A stretch of DNA of 6,418 nt, from NCBI GenBank assembly GCA_905480065.1, contig CAJQOV010000040.1, forward strand, positions 1-6,418, read 5' to 3'. This stretch comes from an uncultured Gammaproteobacteria bacterium (GTDB lineage Bacteria; Pseudomonadota; Gammaproteobacteria; UBA9214). Positions 1-6,052 of the stretch are shown in pieces. The notes under the pieces are model-generated. The model saw nothing but the letters and a program-made list of their open reading frames with translations. It was not told where the DNA came from and ran no database searches. A program made the position numbers and the translations under genes. Positions within the stretch are counted from its first letter, which is position 1, and every line of letters starts with the position of its first letter.

Positions 1-459
1 CACGGCCGCGCGGCGCGGCACGCCCATGGCCGCATGGTACAACGCCTCACCCGGACGGATGCAGGCCAGCTCCACCTCGCCACGGCGCATGCCGCGGTCG
101 GCGAACAGGACACCACCAAGGGGCCGCGTGCCGAGATGCGCCAGTCGTTTCAGTCGCCCGCGCAGGGAGCTGACCGGGATTACGGTACGCGCATAAACCA
201 GCGGCCTGCCATTACACAGCAGCTGCACCTGGCGAATGATGGCGTTGCGGTTCTTGCGCATACCCAGCGCCTGCACCTCGTGCAGTTGTGGCCGACCACG
301 GCGCTGGGAAAGCACGCGCACCTCGAAGTGGTCGGGACACAGTTGCTGCAGGCGCAGCGTGAGCGAGGCCGTATCCAGCAACCAGCGCGCCAGGTCTGCG
401 GGCAGATGGTTTTGCATAAACCGATGATGCGACTGCCAGCGGGTTTCAGGTGGGGTCAT
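1..459 (-). CDS. ubiC: Chorismate--pyruvate lyase UbiC (partial, C-terminus outside window)
   Basis: UbiC is a small cytoplasmic enzyme that removes pyruvate from chorismate to give 4-hydroxybenzoate, the first committed step of ubiquinone synthesis. The visible 153 residues align by eye with E. coli UbiC (about 165 residues). They include RQVQLLCNGRPLVYARTV at about residues 76-93, matching the E. coli stretch that holds active-site Arg76, then the IPVSSLRG turn and LGTRPLGGVLF at 109-119, matching LGKTPLGRYLF. The catalytic glutamate near the C-terminus (Glu155 in E. coli) lies past the window edge. The ATG at 457-459 is the only ATG in frame after an upstream TAA stop; no clear Shine-Dalgarno precedes it. 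It follows recG after 239 bp and a likely terminator, so it probably has its own promoter. By analogy ubiA may lie next, but that is not visible. Family call is firm. Confidence 0.93.
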   Translation of the reverse strand, partial: MTPPETRWQSHHRFMQNHLPADLARWLLDTASLTLRLQQLCPDHFEVRVLSQRRGRPQLHEVQALGMRKNRNAIIRQVQLLCNGRPLVYARTVIPVSSLRGRLKRLAHLGTRPLGGVLFADRGMRRGEVELACIRPGEALYHAAMGVPRRAAV

Positions 460-497
460 GGCCGGAGCATGCTGCAGGTTGATCGTTGAGGCGCGCG

Positions 498-506
498 ATT
501 ATCGCA
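498..506 (-). promoter_or_regulatory. Possible extended -10 promoter element for ubiC
   Basis: Read on the minus strand this is TGC followed by GATAAT, five of six matches to the sigma-70 -10 consensus with the TGn extension. It sits about 40 bases before the ubiC ATG, giving a leader of roughly 30 bases. No convincing -35 hexamer lies 16-18 bases upstream, which extended -10 promoters can tolerate. It lies beyond the putative recG terminator, where an independent ubiC promoter would be needed. This is a motif match only. Confidence 0.35.
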
Positions 507-670
507 TGATTGGCGCCAAAAAGGGTGCAGGTGAAAACGGCCAGGGCCGCATGCTGCACTGAACACAGCGATTAAAATCAGCGCTTCCCAACCGGCCTGA
601 CTGCTCGGGCAGGATCGCAGCAATGCACAAAGGTAAATCGGCAACAAACCACGCTTGCCATGCCGGAATC

Positions 671-689
671 AAAACGGGGTGTGTCCCCG
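671..689 (-). terminator. Likely Rho-independent terminator after recG
   Basis: On the minus strand a perfect 5-bp all-GC stem (CGGGG / CCCCG, loop ACACA) is followed at once by TTTT and then GATT. It begins 10 bases after the recG stop codon, the expected place. The stem is short and the T-run is only four bases, so termination may be partial. Similar GGGG-ACA-type hairpins also occur as dispersed repeats in proteobacteria, so a repeat origin is possible. Confidence 0.55.
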
Positions 690-698
690 ACTGCATTC

Positions 699-2810
699 CT
701 ACACTTCGCCGAACTGCGCCGCCGCTCCCAGCCAGCGGCGGATCAGCGGCGTCACGTGTTCCGGACACTCGGCCAGCAAGCGGGCCGCACCCGCCTCCAC
801 CGCCTCGAGCAGCTCCTCGTCGCGCAGCAGGTCGGCGATGTGAAACTGCATCTCGCCGGTCTGGCGGGTACCGAGCACCTCGCCCGGACCACGCAGCTCC
901 ATGTCACGGCGCGCGATCACGAAGCCATCACTGGTCTCGCGCAGCACGGCCAGGCGTTCCCGCGCCTGTTCCGACAGCGGTGGCTGGTAGAGCAGCACAC
1001 AACTGCTCTGCCGGTTGCCGCGCCCGACCCGGCCACGCAACTGGTGTAATTGCGCCAGCCCGAGCCGCTCCGGGTTTTCGATAATCATCAGGCTGGCGTT
1101 GGGCACGTCGACGCCGACCTCGATCACGGTGGTCGCCACCAGCAAATCGACCGCGCCCTGTTTGAAGGACTGCATCACCGCTTCCTTGTCCGCCGGCCGC
1201 AAGCGGCCATGCACCAGCGCCACACGCAACCCGGGCAACGACTCGATGAGCAGTGCCGCGGTCTTTTCCGCCGCCTGGCACTGCAACACTTCGGATTCCT
1301 CGATCAGCGTACAAACCCAGTACGCCTGCTGGCCGGAGGCGCAGGCCTTGCGCACCGATTCCATTACCTCGTCGCGCCGCTCGTGACTGATGGCAACCGT
1401 CTTCACCGGCTGCCGGCCGGGCGGTAACTGGTCAATGATGGAGGTGTCGAGATCGGCGTACACCGTCATGGCCAGCGTGCGCGGGATCGGGGTTGCCGTC
1501 ATCACCAGCTGGTGCGGGCGCTGTTCCCCGTCACGGCCCTTGTCGCGCAGCGCCAGCCGCTGGTGCACACCGAAGCGGTGTTGCTCATCGATGATCACCA
1601 GACCGAGCCGGGCGAAGTCCACCTCGGCCTGGAACAGGGCATGCGTGCCGATGGCGACGGCGGCACTGCCGCTGGCAATCGCCTGCAGCGTTGCTGCACG
1701 CGCATTGCCCTTGAGTCGACCGGTATGCCACACCACGCTGATGCCGAGTGGCGCCAGCCAGTCACTGAAGCTGCGAAAATGCTGTTCGGCAAGCAGCTCG
1801 GTCGGCGCCATCAGCGCCACCTGGTAACCGGATTCAACGGCAGCGAGCGCGGCACACGCCGCGACCACGGTCTTGCCGGAACCGACGTCGCCCTGCACCA
1901 GCCGCGCCATGGGATGATGGCGGGCCAGGTCATGGCGGATTTCGCCGATGACGCGCTGTTGCGCAGCGGTCAGCGTGAACGGTAGCGCGGCGAGCAGGCG
2001 TGCGGCCAGTGTGCTGCCGCCACCGAGAGACGGGGCAGCAGTGTGCGTGGCGCGCTCGCGGATGCGCCGCAGGCTCAGGTGATGCGCCAGCAGCTCTTCA
2101 TAGGCAAGGCGCTGCTGTGCCGGGTGGCGCCCGGCCGCCAGCAGGTCCACTGCGGCATCGGGTGGTGGACGATGCACGTAGCGCAATGCAGCCGGTAACG
2201 AGGTCATATGGAAGCTGCTCACCAGCGCCGCAGGCAGCCAGTCGACCAGCCCGCTGCCGCCCTGCCGGTCCAGGTAGTGCAATGCCTGCGCGCTGATCGC
2301 GCGCAGCGTCAGCTGGTGCACGCCCTCGGTCGCCGGGTATACCGGGGTAAGGTGCGCATCTGCCGGCAGCGGAGCCTGCACATCGACCAGCTGGTATTCC
2401 GGGTGAACCAGTTCCAGCGTTACCGCACCGTTGCGCACCTCGCCGAAACAGCGGATACCGTGACCACGCTGCAACCCGGCCTGCTGCTGTGCATTGAAAT
2501 GAAAGAACCGCAATGTCAGCGCCCCGGTTCCGTCACTGATCCGCACCAGCAATGAACGGCGCCGGCCAAACTTCACCTCGGCCAGCTCGATCTCGCCCTG
2601 CACCACTACCTGCTGCCCCGCGCGCACCGATCCCATCGGCACGATGCGCGTGCGATCCTCGTAGCGTAATGGCAGATGAAACAGCACGTCCTGCACAGTG
2701 CGGATACCCAGCCGCTCCAGCCGCTCGGCCATGCGCGGCCCGACACCCTTGAGCGTGGTAACCGGCAGAACGTCGAGGTGGTCCGAGGTTTCAGGTGCCG
2801 TGATCAACAC
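699..2810 (-). CDS. recG: ATP-dependent DNA helicase RecG
   Basis: RecG is a superfamily 2 double-strand DNA translocase that remodels stalled replication forks, Holliday junctions and R-loops. The 703 residues fit the family (E. coli 693). In order: an N-terminal helical part with a helix-hairpin-helix-like TLKGVGPRMAERL at 19-31; the OB-fold wedge domain at roughly 60-150; Walker A GDVGSGKT at 307-314; the DEQH box at 408-411; TATPIPRT (motif III) at 438-445; ATTVIEVGVD (motif V) at 559-568; QLRGRVGRG (motif VI) at 590-598; and the TRG region, with RRDMELRGPGEVLGTRQTG, at about 634-652. All key motifs look intact. The start is GTG at 2808-2810, or TTG at 2805-2807; an in-frame TGA two codons upstream excludes anything longer. 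There is no strong Shine-Dalgarno, and a dispersed repeat ends only 8 bases before the GTG. It follows ridA after 353 bp of repeat-rich DNA. Confidence 0.97.
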   Translation of the reverse strand: MLITAPETSDHLDVLPVTTLKGVGPRMAERLERLGIRTVQDVLFHLPLRYEDRTRIVPMGSVRAGQQVVVQGEIELAEVKFGRRRSLLVRISDGTGALTLRFFHFNAQQQAGLQRGHGIRCFGEVRNGAVTLELVHPEYQLVDVQAPLPADAHLTPVYPATEGVHQLTLRAISAQALHYLDRQGGSGLVDWLPAALVSSFHMTSLPAALRYVHRPPPDAAVDLLAAGRHPAQQRLAYEELLAHHLSLRRIRERATHTAAPSLGGGSTLAARLLAALPFTLTAAQQRVIGEIRHDLARHHPMARLVQGDVGSGKTVVAACAALAAVESGYQVALMAPTELLAEQHFRSFSDWLAPLGISVVWHTGRLKGNARAATLQAIASGSAAVAIGTHALFQAEVDFARLGLVIIDEQHRFGVHQRLALRDKGRDGEQRPHQLVMTATPIPRTLAMTVYADLDTSIIDQLPPGRQPVKTVAISHERRDEVMESVRKACASGQQAYWVCTLIEESEVLQCQAAEKTAALLIESLPGLRVALVHGRLRPADKEAVMQSFKQGAVDLLVATTVIEVGVDVPNASLMIIENPERLGLAQLHQLRGRVGRGNRQSSCVLLYQPPLSEQARERLAVLRETSDGFVIARRDMELRGPGEVLGTRQTGEMQFHIADLLRDEELLEAVEAGAARLLAECPEHVTPLIRRWLGAAAQFGEV

Positions 2811-2818
2811 AACTCATG

Positions 2819-2880
2819 TCTCGCGCAAAGACGCAAAGGCGCCTGGAAAAATAATAATTGCCACAGAGGGCACAGGAAAA
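2819..2880 (-). repeat. Intergenic repeat copy A (CTCTGTGGC...TTTGCGCGAGA family)
   Basis: On the minus strand this stretch has a CTGTG-CCCTCTGTGGC block (2860-2875), a T-rich middle, and a TTTGCGTCTTTGCGCGAGA block ending at 2819. Copy B at 3681-3736, on the opposite strand, matches the first block at 15 of 16 bases and ends with the same GCGCGAGA. Copy C at 3109-3155 is a weaker relative. Such CTCTGTGG/TTTGCGTC sequences are, from memory, common dispersed intergenic repeats in bacteria with no known function. It ends 8 bases before the recG GTG and so forms most of the immediate recG leader. Confidence 0.7.
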
Positions 2881-3029
2881 GTCCGGCTTAATCCAGTCAA
2901 GTCTTGCATGAATGATTGGTGCTATCACGAGAGCGCGGCAATCTGGCCAGTCCGGTTGTTGAAAAATATCCAGCTTCAAAACATCGGCAAAGATAACAAA
3001 ACCAGATCATTGATGAATTTCTGGTTGAA

Positions 3030-3052
3030 CCCCGTCTCTGCACCAGGCGGGG
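3030..3052. repeat. Hairpin CCCCG...CGGGG in the ridA-recG spacer
   Basis: A perfect 5-bp GC stem (3030-3034 with 3048-3052) encloses a 13-base loop. No T-run follows on either strand, so it does not look like an intrinsic terminator. It lies 12 bases from the stronger ATTCCCGC hairpin, and the two may belong to one dispersed repeat unit. Confidence 0.4.
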
Positions 3053-3064
3053 CATAGTTACGGG

Positions 3065-3084
3065 ATTCCCGCATGTGCGGGAAT
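3065..3084. repeat. Palindromic hairpin repeat ATTCCCGC-ATGT-GCGGGAAT
   Basis: A perfect 8-bp inverted repeat with a 4-base loop. The sequence is of the TTCCCGC/GCGGGAA type that recurs as short palindromic intergenic elements in many proteobacterial genomes (from memory). No T-run follows on the minus strand (CCGTAACT comes next), so it is a poor intrinsic terminator. It could still act as a 3' end stabiliser for the ridA transcript, whose stop codon is about 80 bases upstream on that strand. Confidence 0.6.
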
Positions 3085-3108
3085 GGCGATAACCCTGTAT
3101 CCGCGGCT

Positions 3109-3155
3109 CTCTCTGTAGTGAATCTTGTTGTCTTTCTCTGCGTCTTTTGCGCGCT
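3109..3155 (+). repeat. Intergenic repeat copy C (degenerate)
   Basis: On the plus strand CTCTCTGTAG, a T-rich middle, then CTGCGTCTTTTGCGCG parallels copies A and B, with more mismatches. It ends about 8 bases from the ridA stop codon and points the same way as copy B, so B and C flank ridA as direct repeats, while A and C face each other across the spacer. It is bracketed by an 8-bp inverted repeat (ACCCTGTA at 3092-3099 and TACAGGGT at 3155-3162), which may be chance. Confidence 0.45.
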
Positions 3156-3163
3156 ACAGGGTG

Positions 3164-3547
3164 TTAGCCCAGCTCCAGCACCGCGTCCATTTCCACCTGC
3201 GCGCCTTTCGGCAACGCGGCGACACCAACCGCGGCGCGCGCAGGATACGGCTGGCTGAAATACTCGGCCATGATCTCGTTGACCAGCGCAAAGTGGCCGA
3301 GGTCCGGCAGAAACACGTTCAACTTGGCCACATCGGCCAGTGAACCGCCAGCCGCCGCGGCCACGGCTGCGAGGTTGTCGAATACCCGGCGTATCTGTGC
3401 GGCCATATCGCCCTCTACCAGTTGCATGCTGGCCGGGTCGAGCGGGATCTGCCCGGACAGGTACACGGTGTTGCCGCATTTCACGGCCTGTGAATAGGTG
3501 CCAATGGCCTGCGGTGCCTGGTCGGTGCTGATGATGGTGCGCGTCAT
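3164..3547 (-). CDS. ridA: RidA family 2-iminobutanoate/2-iminopropanoate deaminase
   Basis: RidA (YjgF/YER057c/UK114 family) is a cytoplasmic homotrimer that hydrolyses reactive enamines/imines released by PLP enzymes such as threonine dehydratase, preventing damage to other PLP enzymes. The 127 residues match the usual length (E. coli 128). Landmarks: IGTYSQA at 15-21 with the conserved Tyr18; YLSGQIPLDP at 29-38; the NLAAVAAAAGGSLADVAKLNVFLPD stretch around 58-82; and PARAAVGVAALPKGAQVEMDA at 102-122. The last contains Arg104, equivalent to the substrate-binding Arg105 of Salmonella RidA, and Glu119. These residues favour a true RidA over the Arg-lacking Rid subgroups. The ATG has a good AAGGA Shine-Dalgarno 7 bases upstream. 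It lies between spoT and recG, with repeats on both sides. A role tied to the stringent response is only suggested by its position. Confidence 0.95.
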   Translation of the reverse strand: MTRTIISTDQAPQAIGTYSQAVKCGNTVYLSGQIPLDPASMQLVEGDMAAQIRRVFDNLAAVAAAAGGSLADVAKLNVFLPDLGHFALVNEIMAEYFSQPYPARAAVGVAALPKGAQVEMDAVLELG

Positions 3548-3552
3548 GTTTT

Positions 3553-3558
3553 ATCCTT
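3553..3558 (-). promoter_or_regulatory. Ribosome-binding site of ridA
   Basis: AAGGAT on the minus strand, with 5 bases between it and the ridA ATG. It fixes the ATG at 3545-3547 as the start and is the clearest Shine-Dalgarno between rpoZ and the left edge. Confidence 0.75.
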
Positions 3559-3624
3559 GTGTTGGTAATCCGTCTCAATTTTTTGCACCCGGACAAATAA
3601 TACCGGGAACGAATTATCAGAAAA

Positions 3625-3654
3625 CGATCGCGGACAAGGTCCGCTCCTGCAGGT
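3625..3654. repeat. REP-like palindromic element (TCGCGG...CCGCTCCTGCAGG)
   Basis: The plus strand carries GCGGAC-AAG-GTCCGC, a perfect 6-bp stem with a 3-base loop, flanked by CGATC on the left and TCCTGCAGG on the right. This closely resembles the Pseudomonas-type REP consensus (TTCGCGGG-CAAG-CCCGCTCCTACAGG), including the characteristic CTCCT-CAGG tail. REP elements sit outside genes and can form BIMEs, stabilise mRNA or bind gyrase or IHF. Here one copy lies about 80-110 bases upstream of the ridA start. Confidence 0.7.
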
Positions 3655-3680
3655 ACTTTATTACCACAGGCATAACTGCA

Positions 3681-3736
3681 GATTCTCTGTGCACTCTGTG
3701 GCGTTTTTTTCTGTTTCTTTGCGCCTGTGCGCGAGA
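3681..3736 (+). repeat. Intergenic repeat copy B (CTCTGTGGC...TGTGCGCGAGA family)
   Basis: The plus strand has CTGTGCACTCTGTGGC (3687-3702), a run of seven T, and TTTGCGCCTGTGCGCGAGA. The first block differs from copy A by one base in sixteen, in opposite orientation. It ends 7 bases from the spoT stop codon, so the repeat abuts the gene end just as copies A and C abut recG and ridA. A CCACAG at 3663-3668 and the CTGTGG at 3696-3701 form a loose inverted pair. Confidence 0.7.
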
Positions 3737-3743
3737 TTGCTGT

Positions 3744-5900
3744 TCAGCTGCGCGTGCGGGTGATGCGAATCACCGCCGGGATGTTGCGCACACGGCGCAT
3801 GACGCTGGCAAGATGCTGGCGATTGCGTACCGTGATGCGGAACCTGAGACTGTTGGTGAGCCCGTCGCGCTCCTCGATACCGACATTCTCGATATTGGAA
3901 TCGGCATCGCCGATCACCTTGGCGACATTGGCCAGCACACCGCGCCGGTCGGCCACTTCCACGGTGACATCCACCGGGAACTCCTCGCTGATGCCCGGTT
4001 CCCACTGCACGTCCAGGCAATTCTCCGCGCTGTACTTGCCATCCGCGATATTACGGCAGTTCTGGGTATGGATCATCATGCCCCGCCCGCGGGTAATCAC
4101 ACCGACCACCGGGTCTCCGGGGATCGGCCGGCAACACTTGGAAAAACGCGTCACCATACCCTCGCTGCCGCGGATCACCAGCGCCGGCGCAGTACCTTCG
4201 CCGCCCAGTACTGCCGTGCCGTCATCGGCCGGGAGCAGGGACCGTGCCACCAGCACGGCGGTGCGCCGGCCCATGCCGATCTCGACCAGCAGATCGTCCT
4301 CATTCTCGAGATGGTATGCCTTCAGCAAGGCCTGCAAGCGCTCGTCAGCGATCACCTGCGCACTGGAGCCGAACACCCCGAGCGCACGATCCAGCATGCG
4401 CCGGCCCAGGTCTATCGCATCCTCCCGACGCAGACTCTTCTGGTGATGACGGATATTCGAACGCGCCTTCGCCGACACCACAAAACCCAGCCAGGCCGGG
4501 CTCGGGCGTGCGCCGGCCGCGGTGATGATCTCCACGGTCTGCCCGTTGCGCAGCGTGGTGCGCAACGGCGCTTCCACGCGGTCAACCCTGGCGGCAATGC
4601 AGGTATTGCCGATATCGGTATGTACCGCGTAGGCAAAATCGACCACCGTTGAACCATGCGGCAGCTTCATGATCGCGCCGGTCGGGGTAAACACGTAGAC
4701 CGCGTCCGGGAACAGGTCGAGCTTTACGTTCTCGAGGAACTCCAGCGAGTTGCCGGCATGTTTCTGCATCTCCAGCAGCTCACGCAGCCATTCACGCGCG
4801 CCGGCATGCATCTGGTCCAGGTTCTGTTCGTTGGTCTTGTACACCCAGTGAGCAGCCACACCGCTCTCGGCTATCCGGTCCATTTCCTCGGTGCGAATCT
4901 GTACTTCGATAGGTATCCCATGTGGCCCGAACAGGATGGTATGCAGTGACTGGTAGCCGTTGGCCTTGGGAATGGCAATGTAATCCTTGAACCGGCCCGG
5001 CACCGGTTTGTACAGGTTGTGCATGATACCGAGCGCACGGTAGCAGGTGTCCACCTTGTCGACCACGACGCGAAACGCATACACATCATAGGTTTCCTTG
5101 AAGGACATGGTCTTGTCGCGGATTTTCTTGTACAGGCTGTAGAGGTGCTTCTCGCGGCTCAGTATGCGACCTTCCAGGGCTTCCTGCTGCATGCGCCGCT
5201 TGATTGCAGTCTCGATCTTGTTGAGCACTTCCTTGCGATGCCCGCGCGCCGCAAGCACTGCCTTTTGCAACACCTGGTAGCGCAGCGGGTAGAGCGCGGC
5301 AAAGCCGAGTTCCTCCAGCTCCACGCGCAACGCATTGATGCCGAGCCGGTTGGCAATTGGCGCGTAGATATCCAGCGTTTCGCGCGCAATCCGGCGTCGC
5401 TTGTCGGGGCGCATCACGCTGAGGGTACGCATGTTGTGCAGGCGATCCGCGAGCTTGACCAGTATCACGCGGATATCGCGCACCATGGCGAGTATCATCT
5501 TGCGGAAATTTTCCGCCTGCGCCTCGGCGGAGCTTTCAAACTCGATCTGGGTCAGCTTGCTGACGCCGTCGACCAGCTCCGCGACATCGCTGCCGAAATC
5601 ACTGGCAATCTGTTCCTTGAGGGTCGGCGTGTCCTCGATGACATCATGCAGGATGGCCGCAATAATCGACTTGTGATCCAGGCGCAACTCGGCCAGGATG
5701 CGCGCCGCGGCGATGGGGTGATAGATGTAGGGTTCACCGGAGACGCGAATCTGGCCTTCGTGTGCCTCGGCACCGAACAGGTAGGCGCGATAGACCTCCC
5801 TGACCTGGTCCGGTTCGAGGTAGGAATCCAGCATATGACACAGGTCACTGATCAGGAATCGTGACTGGTCTTCGCTAAGTGGTTCCGCTTGCGTCGCCAT
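3744..5900 (-). CDS. spoT: Bifunctional (p)ppGpp synthetase/hydrolase SpoT
   Basis: SpoT is a long RelA/SpoT homologue that makes and degrades the alarmone (p)ppGpp. It has 718 residues against 702 in E. coli. The HD hydrolase domain has R52, H61, the HDVIED motif at 85-90 and LADRLHNMRT at 150-159 with D152, N156 and R158, all matching known Mn2+/substrate ligands. The synthetase domain has SREKHLYSLYKKI at 248-260, RFKD at 303-306 (the RXKD signature of bifunctional enzymes, not RelA's EXDD), NGYQSLHT at 314-321 and EVQIRTEEMD at 332-341. Then follow TGS (about 398-460), a helical region, the Cys motif KCCRPIPGD with C589/C590/H611/C615, and a C-terminal ACT domain (about 641-718). Both activities look intact, so hydrolase plus some synthetase is expected. 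The ATG lacks a clear Shine-Dalgarno; residue 23 (Met) lies slightly inside the E. coli start, so a shorter form is less likely. Confidence 0.97.
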   Translation of the reverse strand: MATQAEPLSEDQSRFLISDLCHMLDSYLEPDQVREVYRAYLFGAEAHEGQIRVSGEPYIYHPIAAARILAELRLDHKSIIAAILHDVIEDTPTLKEQIASDFGSDVAELVDGVSKLTQIEFESSAEAQAENFRKMILAMVRDIRVILVKLADRLHNMRTLSVMRPDKRRRIARETLDIYAPIANRLGINALRVELEELGFAALYPLRYQVLQKAVLAARGHRKEVLNKIETAIKRRMQQEALEGRILSREKHLYSLYKKIRDKTMSFKETYDVYAFRVVVDKVDTCYRALGIMHNLYKPVPGRFKDYIAIPKANGYQSLHTILFGPHGIPIEVQIRTEEMDRIAESGVAAHWVYKTNEQNLDQMHAGAREWLRELLEMQKHAGNSLEFLENVKLDLFPDAVYVFTPTGAIMKLPHGSTVVDFAYAVHTDIGNTCIAARVDRVEAPLRTTLRNGQTVEIITAAGARPSPAWLGFVVSAKARSNIRHHQKSLRREDAIDLGRRMLDRALGVFGSSAQVIADERLQALLKAYHLENEDDLLVEIGMGRRTAVLVARSLLPADDGTAVLGGEGTAPALVIRGSEGMVTRFSKCCRPIPGDPVVGVITRGRGMMIHTQNCRNIADGKYSAENCLDVQWEPGISEEFPVDVTVEVADRRGVLANVAKVIGDADSNIENVGIEERDGLTNSLRFRITVRNRQHLASVMRRVRNIPAVIRITRTRS

Positions 5901-5912
5901 GCGTATGCTGTC

Positions 5913-5929
5913 GGCAGGGTCGGCCTGCC
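5913..5929 (-). promoter_or_regulatory. Possible hairpin in the spoT leader
   Basis: GGCAGG and CCTGCC form a perfect 6-bp stem with a 5-base loop, 12 bases before the spoT ATG. A smaller CGGG/CCCG pair follows at 5930-5940. No Shine-Dalgarno is recognisable between the stem and the ATG. The structure could affect ribosome access, but GC-rich DNA gives such stems by chance. Confidence 0.3.
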
Positions 5930-6018
5930 CGGGTTACCCGTGGATAAGATCGTGGAGGCAACAACTATAACCCCAACCGGGTTACGCCGGTACAGGGTGG
6001 ACGGGAAACGGGCGGAAA

Positions 6019-6043
6019 GCACTGCCGGGCAGCCCGGCAGTGC
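6019..6043 (-). terminator. Strong palindromic hairpin after rpoZ, terminator-like
   Basis: A perfect 12-bp inverted repeat (GCACTGCCGGGC / GCCCGGCAGTGC) with a single central base lies 9 bases past the rpoZ stop. On the minus strand it is followed by TTTCC and then CGCCCGTTTCCC, a weak T-tract. It may be a partial intrinsic terminator, an attenuator, or a 3'-end stabiliser or processing point that sets the rpoZ to spoT mRNA ratio. On the plus strand no T-run follows. Confidence 0.5.
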
Positions 6044-6052
6044 GTGAAATCG

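Larger units (their letters stand above)
2811..3163. other. 353-bp gene-free, repeat-rich spacer between ridA and recG
   Basis: No protein-coding gene is supported here. The open frames that cross it are shadows of ridA and recG or lack any recognisable family and any ribosome-binding site. It contains repeat copy A next to recG, copy C next to ridA, and between them about 230 bp that looks AT-richer than the flanking genes and carries two hairpins (3030-3052 and 3065-3084). I find no tRNA, no small RNA that I recognise and no transposase remnant. A promoter for recG could lie here, but no pair of hexamers with good spacing stands out. Confidence 0.7.

Noticed and set aside
2895..2900. TTGACT on the minus strand as a -35 box for recG
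   Set aside because: No -10-like hexamer 16-18 bases downstream (TCCTGT is a poor match).
2791..2979. Small minus-strand open frame of 62 codons in the ridA-recG spacer
   Set aside because: Runs through repeat copy A into recG in another frame, has no recognisable family and no clear ribosome-binding site.
2976..3596. Long minus-strand open frame of 206 codons overlapping ridA
   Set aside because: Most of it is another reading frame of ridA, joined to spacer repeats. No family resemblance and no ribosome-binding site.
3588..3607. CCCGG/CCGGG hairpin upstream of ridA as a terminator
   Set aside because: Stem of 5 bp, loop of 10 and no T-run on the downstream side of either strand.
3597..3618. 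AT-rich TATTAT and GATAAT hexamers upstream of ridA as a promoter
   Set aside because: No acceptable -35 hexamer at 16-18 bases from either, and the TGn extension is absent, so only the base composition supports it.
3065..3736. CRISPR array from the repeated short motifs
   Set aside because: Copies are of mixed orientation and irregular spacing, separated by a gene, and no cas genes are present.
3498..4652. Plus-strand open frame of 384 codons opposite ridA and spoT
   Set aside because: Antisense shadow of GC-rich genes with well-conserved protein motifs on the other strand; the product resembles nothing.
5019..5864. Plus-strand open frame of 281 codons opposite the spoT N-terminal half
   Set aside because: Antisense shadow of the SpoT hydrolase and synthetase domains.
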